Shown here: positions 34,648-44,396 of the stretch, in pieces
Layout: every line of letters begins with the position of its first letter
How positions within the stretch are numbered: the stretch's first letter is position 1
Source of the DNA: CAZLLE01 sp964560425
GTDB taxonomy: Bacteria; Campylobacterota; Campylobacteria; Campylobacterales; QNZT01
Assembly (NCBI GenBank): GCA_964560425.1
Contig: CAZLLE010000009.1
Location: 1 to 64,000 of the forward strand
DNA length: 64,000 nucleotides
Direction of reading: 5' to 3'
Translations under genes and position numbers: made by a program
Notes under the pieces: generated by a model
What the model saw: only the letters and a program-made list of their open reading frames with translations
Told to the model about the DNA's origin: nothing
Database searches by the model: none

Positions 34648-36135
34648 TTAATATCCACTAGCTGTTACAAATTTTGTGATCATCTCTAAAATAGGTGATA
34701 CTAAAAATATTGCAAATAGTGTTGCTATCGCAGAAAAGCCAATAATTGTAGTTAGTGCAGTAGATGAATTTTTCATATAAACTGTACCATCATTTGTTAT
34801 AGGATCTCTCAAGAACATATAAACTACTAATTTAAGATAGTAGTAAACTGATATTGCACTATTAAGAGCCATAAAACCAGCCAACCAAATAAAGCCTTCA
34901 TTAACTGCCGAACTCATAAGATAAAATTTACCCCAAAATAGAGCAAATGGTGGCATTCCTGCTAATGAAAGCATAAAAAGAGCCATAATTACAGCATTCA
35001 TAGGCATGATTTTTACCATACCTGAAAATTTTGTATATGGATGATCGTATCTTGCACCTTTCTCTTTAGATTTGTGTCTTGAGACCCACAACATTGTAAA
35101 TGCACCAAGATTTGAGAATGTAAATAGTATCCAATATAAGAAAAGAGCACTATTTGATTGAGTTGTACCAATCAAAATCGCAGCCATTGCAAAACCTGCA
35201 TGAGAGATTGAGCTATATGCCAACATTCTCTTTACGCCATCTTGAACAAGAGCCATAATATTAGTGATAGTCATAGTTAATACTGCTACTACCCACAATA
35301 CAGTCTGTACCCACTCTATATTTGCATGAACCAAAAATTCAAACATTCTAATAGCAACAACAAAACCAGCTATTTTTGGAACAATTGACATATATCCAGC
35401 TAATGCTGCACTTGAACCCTCATATACATCAGGAACCCAAGTTTGAAAAGGAACCATTGATAGTTTAAACCCAAATGCTACCAACATAAAAGTTACACCC
35501 AAAAGAATTATCTCTATATTTTCAAAATTTGAGGCAATTAAAGACTCCTCAATTTTGGATAACTCTACACTTCCTGTAAGAACATAAAAGATCAATGCAC
35601 CAAAAACATAAAAACCAGCTGCCAATGCACCCATTGTAAAATATTTAATTGCCGCTTCAAAACTCTTATCTCTATTGTGCATAGCGATTAATGTATACAG
35701 AGCCAAACTAGAAGTCTCTAGTCCAACAAAAATAAGCATTAAGTTATCACTTGTCACCATGAATTGGAAACCAGCAATCATAAATAAGAATAGTGCAAAA
35801 AACTCAGGATATGCATACTCATGAAATCTCTTGGTTGTCAATGCTAGAGGTATAAATAGAGCTGATGCCAAAAGAATTATTATTTGACCAAGCTTCGCAA
35901 TACCATCTACTAGCATCAGATCAAAAAATCCTCTTATATCACTATCATACCCCCAAATTGCCCCTAGAGAGAGCAAAATAAAGAGTTCACTAATCATTAC
36001 ATAGAAACTCTTCTCAATATTTGGTCTAACTAAATCAATTACCAAAATTGCTAAAGCACCAACGATAGTTAATACCATTGGCAATAAAGAAGGTAGATTC
36101 AGTGCTTCCATATCTATCGAAATTGGATCTAACAT
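34648..36135 (-). CDS. nuoN: NADH-quinone oxidoreductase subunit N
   Basis: 495 residues, about 14 TM helices, one of the three antiporter-like proton-pumping subunits. Conserved MrpA-like patches: LIFVGLETSSLALYTLIA (Glu), FKLSMVPFQTWVPDVYEGSS (Lys), MLAYSSISHAGF (Lys region upstream). Last gene of the operon, 1-bp overlap with nuoM. Confidence 0.96.
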   Translation of the reverse strand: MLDPISIDMEALNLPSLLPMVLTIVGALAILVIDLVRPNIEKSFYVMISELFILLSLGAIWGYDSDIRGFFDLMLVDGIAKLGQIIILLASALFIPLALTTKRFHEYAYPEFFALFLFMIAGFQFMVTSDNLMLIFVGLETSSLALYTLIAMHNRDKSFEAAIKYFTMGALAAGFYVFGALIFYVLTGSVELSKIEESLIASNFENIEIILLGVTFMLVAFGFKLSMVPFQTWVPDVYEGSSAALAGYMSIVPKIAGFVVAIRMFEFLVHANIEWVQTVLWVVAVLTMTITNIMALVQDGVKRMLAYSSISHAGFAMAAILIGTTQSNSALFLYWILFTFSNLGAFTMLWVSRHKSKEKGARYDHPYTKFSGMVKIMPMNAVIMALFMLSLAGMPPFALFWGKFYLMSSAVNEGFIWLAGFMALNSAISVYYYLKLVVYMFLRDPITNDGTVYMKNSSTALTTIIGFSAIATLFAIFLVSPILEMITKFVTASGY

Positions 36136-37661
36136 TATTTCTCCTTTCCAACACTATTTACTTCGTTAATAAAATCTTTTGTATCTTGATTCACAGCTTT
36201 TTTCTCCATATTTGAAATCATCTGTTTAACAGAGTTATCAATAGGATCTAACACTGGCTTTGGATAGACACCCAAAAGAACTACAAGTAGAACTAAAGGA
36301 GCTAAAGCACTCACCTCTTGATTAGTTAAATCTTTGAGAGTCTTATTTTTCTCATTTGTAAGAGCTCCAAAAAATGATCTCTTATATAATGTAAGCATAT
36401 AAACTGCACCCAAAATAATTGTAGTTCCAGCTATTGCAGTCATCAAAGGTGATACTTTAAAGAAACCAATTAGAGCCAAAAACTCACCAACAAATCCAAT
36501 TGTCAAAGGAAGACCAACTGAAGCCATCAACATAATTGCAAATACTGTTGCATATCTAGGCATAACAGAGGCTAAACCTCCAAACTCACTCATCATCTTG
36601 GTGTGTCGCCTATCATAAATTACACCAACCAACATAAACAGAGCCCCACTAACAATACCATGAGATATCATCAAAAATAGTGAACCTGTAATACCCTCAG
36701 AGTTCATTGCAAATGTACCAAGTACAATTACACCCATATGAGATACTGAGCTATAAGCAATTACCTGTTTCATATCCTCTTGAGCATACGCTATCATTGC
36801 CGTATAAACAATCATAATAAGCGAGATAATCGCAACTGGTGTAATAAAATATACCGCAGCATCAGGAAACATTGGAAGTGAAAATCTTACAAAACCATAA
36901 GTACCCATTTTCAAAAGTACAGCAGCAAGAATTACCGAACCAATTGTCGGTGCTTGTCCATGAGCATATGGTAACCAAGTATGAAATGGGAACATTGGCA
37001 CTTTGATAGCAAAACCAACAAAAAATGCACAAAATAGCCACATCTGCATATCATAAGTAAATGCAAAGTTTTGCCAATCAACAATTGAAAAACTCCAAAC
37101 ACCTGTAGCTTGATGATAGAGATATGCTGCCACAAGAATACCTACTAGCATTACTAAACTTCCCGCAAATGTATATAGGAAAAATTTAACCGCTGCATAT
37201 ATTCTAAGTTTTGCACCCCATGCACCAATAATATAGAGCATTGGAATAAGAGAGAGTTCCCAAAAGATATAAAATAGAATTACATCTAGCGAAGCAAATA
37301 CTCCCACCATTGTCATCTCTAAAAATAGGATTGAAATAATAAGATTTTTTAACTCATTTTTGATTGTCAACCCAATAAGTGAAATCATAGTCATAAATGT
37401 ACTAAGAATAATCAAAAATAGAGATATACCATCAATACCAACCGTATAATTAATTCCAAATGATGCTAATATCGGAGCAGTCTGTATAAACTGATAACCT
37501 GCATTTGCACCATCATAACCTATCCACAAAATCAATGATAGAAAAAACTCAATAGCAGTTACAGCAATACCATAAGCTCTAATACTACTTTTTTCAATCA
37601 TGAATCCCAACATACCTGCAACCGCTGGTAAAAATATTAGTAACGTTAAAATTGAATCCAT
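36135..37661 (-). CDS. nuoM: NADH-quinone oxidoreductase subunit M
   Basis: 508 residues, antiporter-like. LFYIFWELSLIPMLYIIG holds the key Glu, FAIKVPMFPFHTWLPYAHG the key Lys/His region, and MKQVIAYSSVSHMG the second half-channel. Proton-pumping arm of complex I. It is followed within 11 bp of nuoL and overlaps nuoN. Confidence 0.97.
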   Translation of the reverse strand: MDSILTLLIFLPAVAGMLGFMIEKSSIRAYGIAVTAIEFFLSLILWIGYDGANAGYQFIQTAPILASFGINYTVGIDGISLFLIILSTFMTMISLIGLTIKNELKNLIISILFLEMTMVGVFASLDVILFYIFWELSLIPMLYIIGAWGAKLRIYAAVKFFLYTFAGSLVMLVGILVAAYLYHQATGVWSFSIVDWQNFAFTYDMQMWLFCAFFVGFAIKVPMFPFHTWLPYAHGQAPTIGSVILAAVLLKMGTYGFVRFSLPMFPDAAVYFITPVAIISLIMIVYTAMIAYAQEDMKQVIAYSSVSHMGVIVLGTFAMNSEGITGSLFLMISHGIVSGALFMLVGVIYDRRHTKMMSEFGGLASVMPRYATVFAIMLMASVGLPLTIGFVGEFLALIGFFKVSPLMTAIAGTTIILGAVYMLTLYKRSFFGALTNEKNKTLKDLTNQEVSALAPLVLLVVLLGVYPKPVLDPIDNSVKQMISNMEKKAVNQDTKDFINEVNSVGKEK

Positions 37662-37672
37662 TCGCTTACTCC

Positions 37673-39562
37673 TTACATACCTGGTCTAAATACGGCTAAT
37701 ATTAATAACAACACTAATCCAAAGACCATCCATTTGAGATTATGCGATAAGTTACCAGTTTGCATAGCTCTTGATTTATCACCTGCTTTATAGATGACCC
37801 CTGCGATAAGATCAACTGTTGCATCAACAATTTTCATATCTATCTTTTTCCATGCAAATTCTGATATTTTTGCATATGGTTTACATATTTTTTCATCATA
37901 AAATTTAGGTATAAAGTATTGATTTGATAATACTTCATGAACACCTATCTTTTTAAAGAACTCATCAAAATTACCTTTTGAGAATTTTATAATAGCTAGT
38001 GCAATTCCACTAAGAGCAATACCTAATGTAACAACAAGTAAAAATATAAATGTTACTGTACTTACATGAGGGTGATATGCAGGTAATACTTCTGTAACAT
38101 AGTGCATAAATGAGTGCTCAAAGAATCCAGCAATAACTGCTAAAATTACCAAAGGTATCATAGCTGCAATCACAAATGGATAAGCCTCATGAGGATGTTT
38201 ACTAGGATCTTCTTTATAATTCTCTTTTCCAAAGAAAACCATCATAATAAGTCTAAAACTATAGTATGCTGTCATACCAGCACCGATCCAAAGCATAATC
38301 CACAAGAAATAGTGATGCTCTGCAAATGCTGTCTCTAAAATTTTATCTTTTGAGAAGAATCCAGCCAATGGCCAAATACCAGCAAGAGCCAATGAAGCAA
38401 CACTCATAATTCCCATAGTCCATGGCATTACTTTACCAAGACCACCCATTTTATTGATATATTTCTCATCATCCATAGCATGCATAACATTACCAGCACC
38501 CAAGAAAAGAACTGATTTAAAGAATGCATGAGCCATAAGGTGAAATAGTGCAATCCAATAAGCACCAAGTCCAGCAGCCACAAACATATAACCCAATTGT
38601 GAAAGAGTTGAATAAGCAATAATTCTCTTTAATTCCATATTTACAAGTGCCATAGAAGCAGCAAAAATAGCTACAAAAGCTCCAAGACAAGCTATAAAAT
38701 ATCCTACATTTGGAATAAGCATATAAATTTCATTACTTCTTACAACCAAATATACACCAGCTGTTACCATTGTTGCAGCATGAATTAGAGCCGAAACAGG
38801 TGTTGGACCCTCCATCGCATTTGCAAGCCAAGTATGAAGTGGAAATTGTGCTGATTTACCCATTGCTCCAATAAATAGGAAAATTCCTATTGCTGTAATT
38901 GTTCCACTATCAAGTGTTCCAATATTTGCAAATACTGTCGTATACTCTAAAGAACCTAAATTCCAATAGATCATAAAGATACCAATAAGCATACCAAGAT
39001 CGGCAATTCTATTCATTACAAACGCTTCATTTGCCGCGTAAGATGGAGATACCGCAGGATTTACAGAAGTAGGAACATCTGGTTTATGATACCAATGACC
39101 AATTAGAAGCCATGAACATACACCAACACCTTCCCAACCGATAAATAGTCCCAAGAAGTTATCACTCATTACAAGTACCATCATTGAAAACACAAATGCT
39201 GATAAGTAAGAGAAATATCTATTAAAACCTTTATCATGATCCATATATCCAATTGAGTATACATGAACTAAAGCAGAAACAGTTGTAACTGTAACCATCA
39301 TAATAACAGAGACTTGATCGGCAATAAAACCAAAGTCTAAATTAAAACTACCAGCAGCAATCCAATCCATCATCTTTACATGGACAACATGCTCTCCATC
39401 TACATTAAAAAGTAGAGTCATAGATGCAAACCAAGAAGCAAATAACAAACCAGATGTCACTAATCCAGTGATAAGATTTCTTGGCTTATCTCCAAACATT
39501 GCAGCAAATAATGAACCTACAATAGGTGCAAAAAGTGCTATATATAAATACTGTTCCATCAA
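37673..39562 (-). CDS. nuoL: NADH-quinone oxidoreductase subunit L
   Basis: 629 residues. Antiporter-like distal pump subunit with FIGWEGVGVCSWLLIG (Glu), GKSAQFPLHTWLANAMEGPTPVSALIHAATMV and the long lateral C-terminal helix region. The first codon could be the second Met. Key residues intact. Confidence 0.97.
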   Translation of the reverse strand: MMEQYLYIALFAPIVGSLFAAMFGDKPRNLITGLVTSGLLFASWFASMTLLFNVDGEHVVHVKMMDWIAAGSFNLDFGFIADQVSVIMMVTVTTVSALVHVYSIGYMDHDKGFNRYFSYLSAFVFSMMVLVMSDNFLGLFIGWEGVGVCSWLLIGHWYHKPDVPTSVNPAVSPSYAANEAFVMNRIADLGMLIGIFMIYWNLGSLEYTTVFANIGTLDSGTITAIGIFLFIGAMGKSAQFPLHTWLANAMEGPTPVSALIHAATMVTAGVYLVVRSNEIYMLIPNVGYFIACLGAFVAIFAASMALVNMELKRIIAYSTLSQLGYMFVAAGLGAYWIALFHLMAHAFFKSVLFLGAGNVMHAMDDEKYINKMGGLGKVMPWTMGIMSVASLALAGIWPLAGFFSKDKILETAFAEHHYFLWIMLWIGAGMTAYYSFRLIMMVFFGKENYKEDPSKHPHEAYPFVIAAMIPLVILAVIAGFFEHSFMHYVTEVLPAYHPHVSTVTFIFLLVVTLGIALSGIALAIIKFSKGNFDEFFKKIGVHEVLSNQYFIPKFYDEKICKPYAKISEFAWKKIDMKIVDATVDLIAGVIYKAGDKSRAMQTGNLSHNLKWMVFGLVLLLILAVFRPGM

Positions 39563-39563
39563 A

Positions 39564-39863
39564 TTACCCCTTCATTTTTTGTAGTGTATCAAGATCGATG
39601 CTACCGTTTTTCTTGTACCAAAGAACAAGAAGACCTAATCCAACCGCAACTTCACTAGCGGCAACCGCAATAATAAAGAAAGCAAACATTTGACCACCTA
39701 AATCATCATAAAATTTTGAAACAGCTGCAAAACCGATATTGGCAGCATTTAACAAAATCTCTGTTGAAAAGAAAAGCATCAAAAGGTTTCTTCTTCTAAT
39801 TACACCTATTAATCCTATTACAAATAGAATCGTAGCTAATACTAAATAGTGGGTAAGTGTCAT
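39564..39863 (-). CDS. nuoK: NADH-quinone oxidoreductase subunit K
   Basis: 99 residues, three TM helices, with the conserved LLMLFFSTEILLNAANIGF (Glu in TM2) and EVAVGLGLLVLWYK (Glu in TM3). It is part of the E-channel near the quinone site. Overlaps nuoJ by 4 bp. Confidence 0.97.
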   Translation of the reverse strand: MTLTHYLVLATILFVIGLIGVIRRRNLLMLFFSTEILLNAANIGFAAVSKFYDDLGGQMFAFFIIAVAASEVAVGLGLLVLWYKKNGSIDLDTLQKMKG

Positions 39864-40447
39864 TTCTCATCCTTTACATCAAACTCTTCTATAGTCATCT
39901 GTTCATCATATGAATCACATAATGTAATACTATCATCCATTTTTTTACCAACTAAAACAATTCCTGCAATCATAGCAACCAAAAGCATTACAGCTGCTAG
40001 TTCAAAAGGAATAAGATATTTAGTAAACAAAATAACACCTACTTGTTGAGGATTTGTACCACCAAAAAGATCAGGATTCATTAGTGGAGCATCCAACATC
40101 AAATGATTAGTTACAATTGGAGCACTAATAGCAAATACAATTAAAATGGCACTCGCAATCCACAAACCATAAATAATTTTAGAGTGAGTAATATTCTCTT
40201 TGATATCTTGTGTTGTATCCAAAAACATCATACCAAATGCATATAGAGCCATAACTGCACCCGTATAAACAATAATCTGAACAACACCCAAAAAGTCTGC
40301 ATCTAAAAGAAAGAAAAATCCAGAAATAAGGATCATTCCCGCCGCTAACGCACTCATTGCATAGAGTGCATTTTTACTAAAGACAACAATTGAAAACATG
40401 GATATTGTCAAAACCGAAAAAAGATAAAACGCTACTGTTTCAAACAT
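39860..40447 (-). CDS. nuoJ: NADH-quinone oxidoreductase subunit J
   Basis: 195 residues, five TM helices (near 5-20, 28-46, 55-75, 90-110, 140-160) with the pi-bulge-like helix VVQIIVYTGAVMALYAFG. A charged C-terminal tail (about 165-195) is longer than the core. Membrane-arm subunit. Confidence 0.95.
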   Translation of the reverse strand: MFETVAFYLFSVLTISMFSIVVFSKNALYAMSALAAGMILISGFFFLLDADFLGVVQIIVYTGAVMALYAFGMMFLDTTQDIKENITHSKIIYGLWIASAILIVFAISAPIVTNHLMLDAPLMNPDLFGGTNPQQVGVILFTKYLIPFELAAVMLLVAMIAGIVLVGKKMDDSITLCDSYDEQMTIEEFDVKDEK

Positions 40448-40455
40448 ACCTACTC

Positions 40456-41073
40456 CTAATACGCTAAAGGTGTTTTTTTGACATTGTCATCAGCATTGTC
40501 ACTTAAAGCACCAAACCCTGGATATTGAGTCTGTTTACCAGCCTTAAAAATATCCATAGGGGTAACAAGCTCTGCCATTGAAGTAAAGTGTGCTCTTTGC
40601 TCACTTACATTTTCAAAATCTTGTCCATGTGTAATTGCAAGTTCAGGACAAACTTCAGCACAATATCCACAGTAGATACATCGTCCTAGGTTAATTGTAT
40701 AACCTCTTACAACTTTTCTACCTTTTGCTCCATATTTGGTCTCAATCTGAATACAGTTAGAGATACAAATTTTTTCGCAAAGTCCACAACCAATACAAGC
40801 TTGATTACCACTCTCTACCAATCTTTTGATAGTGTGCAGTGCTCTATATCTAGGAGAGATTGGAAGTTTTTCTAGTGGATATTTCACCGTATGAATATCA
40901 AACTTTACCATCTCTCTAAATACAATCCAAAGTCCTACAAAAAGTTCACCACTAAGAGTTCTCTTTAGAACTCTTTTTGACTTCTCTTGCCATGTAACAG
41001 GAGTCTCTTCTACTTCTACATACATGTAGTCATCAGAGACATTCCTATTATTATAGTTTGTAAAATCCATCAT
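40456..41073 (-). CDS. nuoI: NADH-quinone oxidoreductase subunit I
   Basis: 205 residues. Two [4Fe-4S] ferredoxin motifs: CIGCGLCEKIC near 97-107 and CIYCGYCAEVCP near 137-148, the N6a/N6b wires to quinone. Note the first motif lacks the usual Pro after the last Cys (CISNC). A PRYRALHTIKR segment precedes, as in the family. The true start may be the second Met. Confidence 0.96.
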   Translation of the reverse strand: MMDFTNYNNRNVSDDYMYVEVEETPVTWQEKSKRVLKRTLSGELFVGLWIVFREMVKFDIHTVKYPLEKLPISPRYRALHTIKRLVESGNQACIGCGLCEKICISNCIQIETKYGAKGRKVVRGYTINLGRCIYCGYCAEVCPELAITHGQDFENVSEQRAHFTSMAELVTPMDIFKAGKQTQYPGFGALSDNADDNVKKTPLAY

Positions 41074-41083
41074 CTTCCCACTC

Positions 41084-42070
41084 CTAAATTAACACGATAC
41101 CAGTAATCAAAATATTGACTACTGCTAATGGCATTAAGACTTTCCAGCAAAGCCACATTAATTGATCTGGTCTAACATGAGGCCAAGCAGCTCTTACCCA
41201 CAAGAATAGAAAAATCAATAATGAAACTTTAATGATAATTGCAAATCCACCAGAGATGAAGCCCCAATCATTAAATCCACCTAAAAATACCAAACTTGCT
41301 ACAAATGCAACTGTAAACATATTCGCATACTCACCAATTGCAAAAAGTCCCCATCTCATACCAGAATACTCCGTAGCATAACCAGTAATAATCTCCGCCT
41401 CATGCTCTAAAAGATCAAAAGGTGTTCTATTTGTCTCAGCATAACCTGAAATCAAATATAGAAGAAATGCGATAGGCTGACTCCAAACAATCCAACCACT
41501 CTCTTGATAGTTGTTGATATCAATCAAAGATAAAGAACCAACCATCATTAATGGAGCAATCAAAGATAATCCAGTAACTACCTCAAAAGATAACATCTGA
41601 ACAACTGTTCTTGCTGCTCCTAAAAGTGACCATTTATTGTTTGATGCCATACCTGCAAGAAGTGGTGCATACATACCAATTGCCATGACACCAACAACAT
41701 ACAAGACACCAATATTTACATCAGCAACAATTGGCTGAACTGTATAATCTGTAAATGGAAGTGTAAACTCTGGTAAAAATGGTATACCTGCCATTGCAAT
41801 AAATGCTGTTGCTGATGCAATAACAGGAGCAATCATAAAGATTGGTTTTACCGCATTTTGAGGTACAATATCCTCTTTTGTAAATAGCTTAATAGCATCT
41901 GCTGCTACTTGTGCAATACCCGCTGGACCAACATGAGTTGGACCAAGTCTTCTTTGCATAAATGCCAGAACCTTTCTCTCAAAATATGTTGTTATACCAG
42001 CAAGTACAGAGAATACTGTAAGGATAACAACAATCTTGATTATCGTTTCAATTATATAATAACCTTCCAT
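41084..42070 (-). CDS. nuoH: NADH-quinone oxidoreductase subunit H
   Basis: 328 residues, eight TM helices, quinone-site subunit. Conserved ERKVLAFMQRRLGPTHVGP and the loop AETNRTPFDLLEHEAEIITGY, where family members have E-x-E; here it reads E-H-E-A-E. C-terminal RPDQLMWLCWKVLMP is present. 1-bp gap to nuoG copy 2. Confidence 0.97.
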   Translation of the reverse strand: MEGYYIIETIIKIVVILTVFSVLAGITTYFERKVLAFMQRRLGPTHVGPAGIAQVAADAIKLFTKEDIVPQNAVKPIFMIAPVIASATAFIAMAGIPFLPEFTLPFTDYTVQPIVADVNIGVLYVVGVMAIGMYAPLLAGMASNNKWSLLGAARTVVQMLSFEVVTGLSLIAPLMMVGSLSLIDINNYQESGWIVWSQPIAFLLYLISGYAETNRTPFDLLEHEAEIITGYATEYSGMRWGLFAIGEYANMFTVAFVASLVFLGGFNDWGFISGGFAIIIKVSLLIFLFLWVRAAWPHVRPDQLMWLCWKVLMPLAVVNILITGIVLI

Positions 42071-42071
42071 T

Positions 42072-44396
42072 TCACACCTTTCCTATTGTTACTGAACTAA
42101 ACCGTGAACCATCAGCAAAAATTGCCTCAACACCCAATGTTTTATCAAATGTCGGAAGATATGCAATCTCACCTCCAAGCTGAGAATCTACCTCTACTTT
42201 TGTAGATATAGAGACATCACCAGCTTTTACTTCAACCTCATCACCTTCACTAAGTCCTTTAGCTTCCAAGAAAGCAGAAGATACAAAAAGTGCTGGATCT
42301 TGTTTTAACTGTCTAGCTTTATTAGTAAAGGCATTAAATTGGTTAATTGGATTAGATAGATAGACAATATCACCCTCTAACTCTTTAACCACTGAAAGAT
42401 CACCAAGCTCATCACTTGAGTCAACATCATTAATAATAAGATCATAACCACGAACTTCAATACCTGCATTATTATAAAGGTTTGGCAATGCATCAAATGT
42501 AGCAAACATATAACCTTTATCTTGAGGCATCTGCTTTGTATAATCAATTGTATACTCTGCTTCTAAACCAAGTGCATTTGCAAGATCATTTAGAACAAAT
42601 CCACTATATGGAAGTGCTGCATTTGTAGGAACCAATTTTTTATCTATATTTGTAAAAGTTCCCTCTTGTTGATTAAGTGCTGGCATATCCAAATCACCAT
42701 CACCCAAAGCACTAAGAGTAAAATCACCTTTTTCATTATAACCCAATACTTTACTACCAGATTCAGAGTCTAAATCACAAATAAGTGAAACACCTAATGT
42801 ATTTGTTTGTGAAGGGGTAACAACAACACTAAATTTAGTATATCTATCAATAAAACCTGCAATTTTAGCAATATTTTCACTATTTACATGGCTATAAAGA
42901 TCAGCACCAAGAACTAGAGAAAAAGTATCCTTTTTTGCCAACATTTTTTTCATTTTTGTTTCAAAATCTTCAGGTAAACCAACAAGAGCTTCATCATATT
43001 TTGAGACAACATCTTTAACACTAGAAGGTAATTCAACTCCCTCCAACTCACTAAAATAATTTAGAACAAATGCCAAAACATGCTCTTCAACACCCGCATC
43101 ATGAGTGATTGGCATTAAATTTTTTGAAAAAGAGGCAACAACATTATCAATAACTGGGTGAAAATATAACCCCGCACCCTTATTCATAGTCAAACCATTA
43201 TTCATAGCAAAACCAACAGAAGGAGAGTCATATCTAACTGCACTACCAACACTAACAATAAAATTAGAAGCTTTTATACCCTTTAGAGTTCCACTATATA
43301 GACTCTTACCACTAGCCAAAGAGAATGCCTTCATAAAATTTTGATAATTTAGGGCATCTTGATTTACAAGTTTTAGATTATAACTCTCTTTTAACTTTTG
43401 CAAAATAAGAGCCTCTTCATTTGTAATAAAACTATTAAAAGCGATAGTATCTGCTTCATCTTTGATAAAACTAACAGCTTTATCAAACATAGCTTGATCT
43501 TTACCTTTTACTCTATTTTCAAAATCAAAACCAAATCTAGCTGAACCACTCAGAGATACATAATGAGCATCATTTGTTACTCTATATATCTTCTCATCAT
43601 AATTTTTTGCCCCACCTCTTTTAACTTCATAATACATGAGTGAACAATCACTACTATGAGGATTTGATGCTGGTATTTTTCTAAGCTCCCATGCATTTGC
43701 TGTATATTGGAAATCACTACTTATCAATGCACCAACAGGACAAACAGCGATACACTCACCACAATCTTGGCAATCAAGAGTATCATCTGCATTTACTGTA
43801 CCGATAACTGATTTTTGAAGCTTATTCCACATAGCAAAAGAGTCTTTTGGCATTGTAGTTTTTAACTCTTTATCAAGAACTGCTCCACCTCTTTTAACAG
43901 TCTTAAGAACACTATCACCAATCATATCTTTACATACAGTAATACACTTCTCACATACAATACAAAGTCCTGCATCATACTTCATCAAGCCCCAATCTTT
44001 GATCGGTCGTGCAGTATCAGCAATAGAATAGTCTTGTCTGTTTACATCCATATATATATTATAGTTTTGAAGCTCACACTCTCCACTTTGATCACAAACA
44101 CCACACTGAAGCGGATGATTTACATCATATACTTGCATGATTGTTTTTCTCTCAAGTGAAATGTTTTCACTCTCCGTCTTAATATCCATACCATCTTTGG
44201 CTTTAGCATTACAAGCATATACTTGTTTACCATTTGCCTCTACCAGACACAATCTACAAGCTAAACTTGGAGAACACTGTGTTTGGTAACAGATAGCAGG
44301 AACAAAAATATTTTCTCTTCTTGCAATATTGAGGATAAATTCACCCTCTTGTGCCTTGCAAGATTTTCCGTTAATCTCAACTGTTATATCGCTCAT
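42072..44396 (-). CDS. nuoG: NuoG paralogue 2, with ferredoxin-like double cluster
   Basis: 774 residues. [2Fe-2S] ligands Cys36, 47, 50, 62; His94-Cys98-Cys101-Cys107 for the next cluster; then two complete C-x2-C-x2-C-x3-C motifs (145/148/151/155 and 209/212/215/219), one more cluster than its neighbour. The rest is a molybdopterin-like domain without Mo ligands. Overlaps nuoG copy 1 by 4 bp. The two copies share long identical phrases (NTLGVSLICDLD), a tandem duplication. Electron-wire subunit. Confidence 0.95.
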   Translation of the reverse strand: MSDITVEINGKSCKAQEGEFILNIARRENIFVPAICYQTQCSPSLACRLCLVEANGKQVYACNAKAKDGMDIKTESENISLERKTIMQVYDVNHPLQCGVCDQSGECELQNYNIYMDVNRQDYSIADTARPIKDWGLMKYDAGLCIVCEKCITVCKDMIGDSVLKTVKRGGAVLDKELKTTMPKDSFAMWNKLQKSVIGTVNADDTLDCQDCGECIAVCPVGALISSDFQYTANAWELRKIPASNPHSSDCSLMYYEVKRGGAKNYDEKIYRVTNDAHYVSLSGSARFGFDFENRVKGKDQAMFDKAVSFIKDEADTIAFNSFITNEEALILQKLKESYNLKLVNQDALNYQNFMKAFSLASGKSLYSGTLKGIKASNFIVSVGSAVRYDSPSVGFAMNNGLTMNKGAGLYFHPVIDNVVASFSKNLMPITHDAGVEEHVLAFVLNYFSELEGVELPSSVKDVVSKYDEALVGLPEDFETKMKKMLAKKDTFSLVLGADLYSHVNSENIAKIAGFIDRYTKFSVVVTPSQTNTLGVSLICDLDSESGSKVLGYNEKGDFTLSALGDGDLDMPALNQQEGTFTNIDKKLVPTNAALPYSGFVLNDLANALGLEAEYTIDYTKQMPQDKGYMFATFDALPNLYNNAGIEVRGYDLIINDVDSSDELGDLSVVKELEGDIVYLSNPINQFNAFTNKARQLKQDPALFVSSAFLEAKGLSEGDEVEVKAGDVSISTKVEVDSQLGGEIAYLPTFDKTLGVEAIFADGSRFSSVTIGKV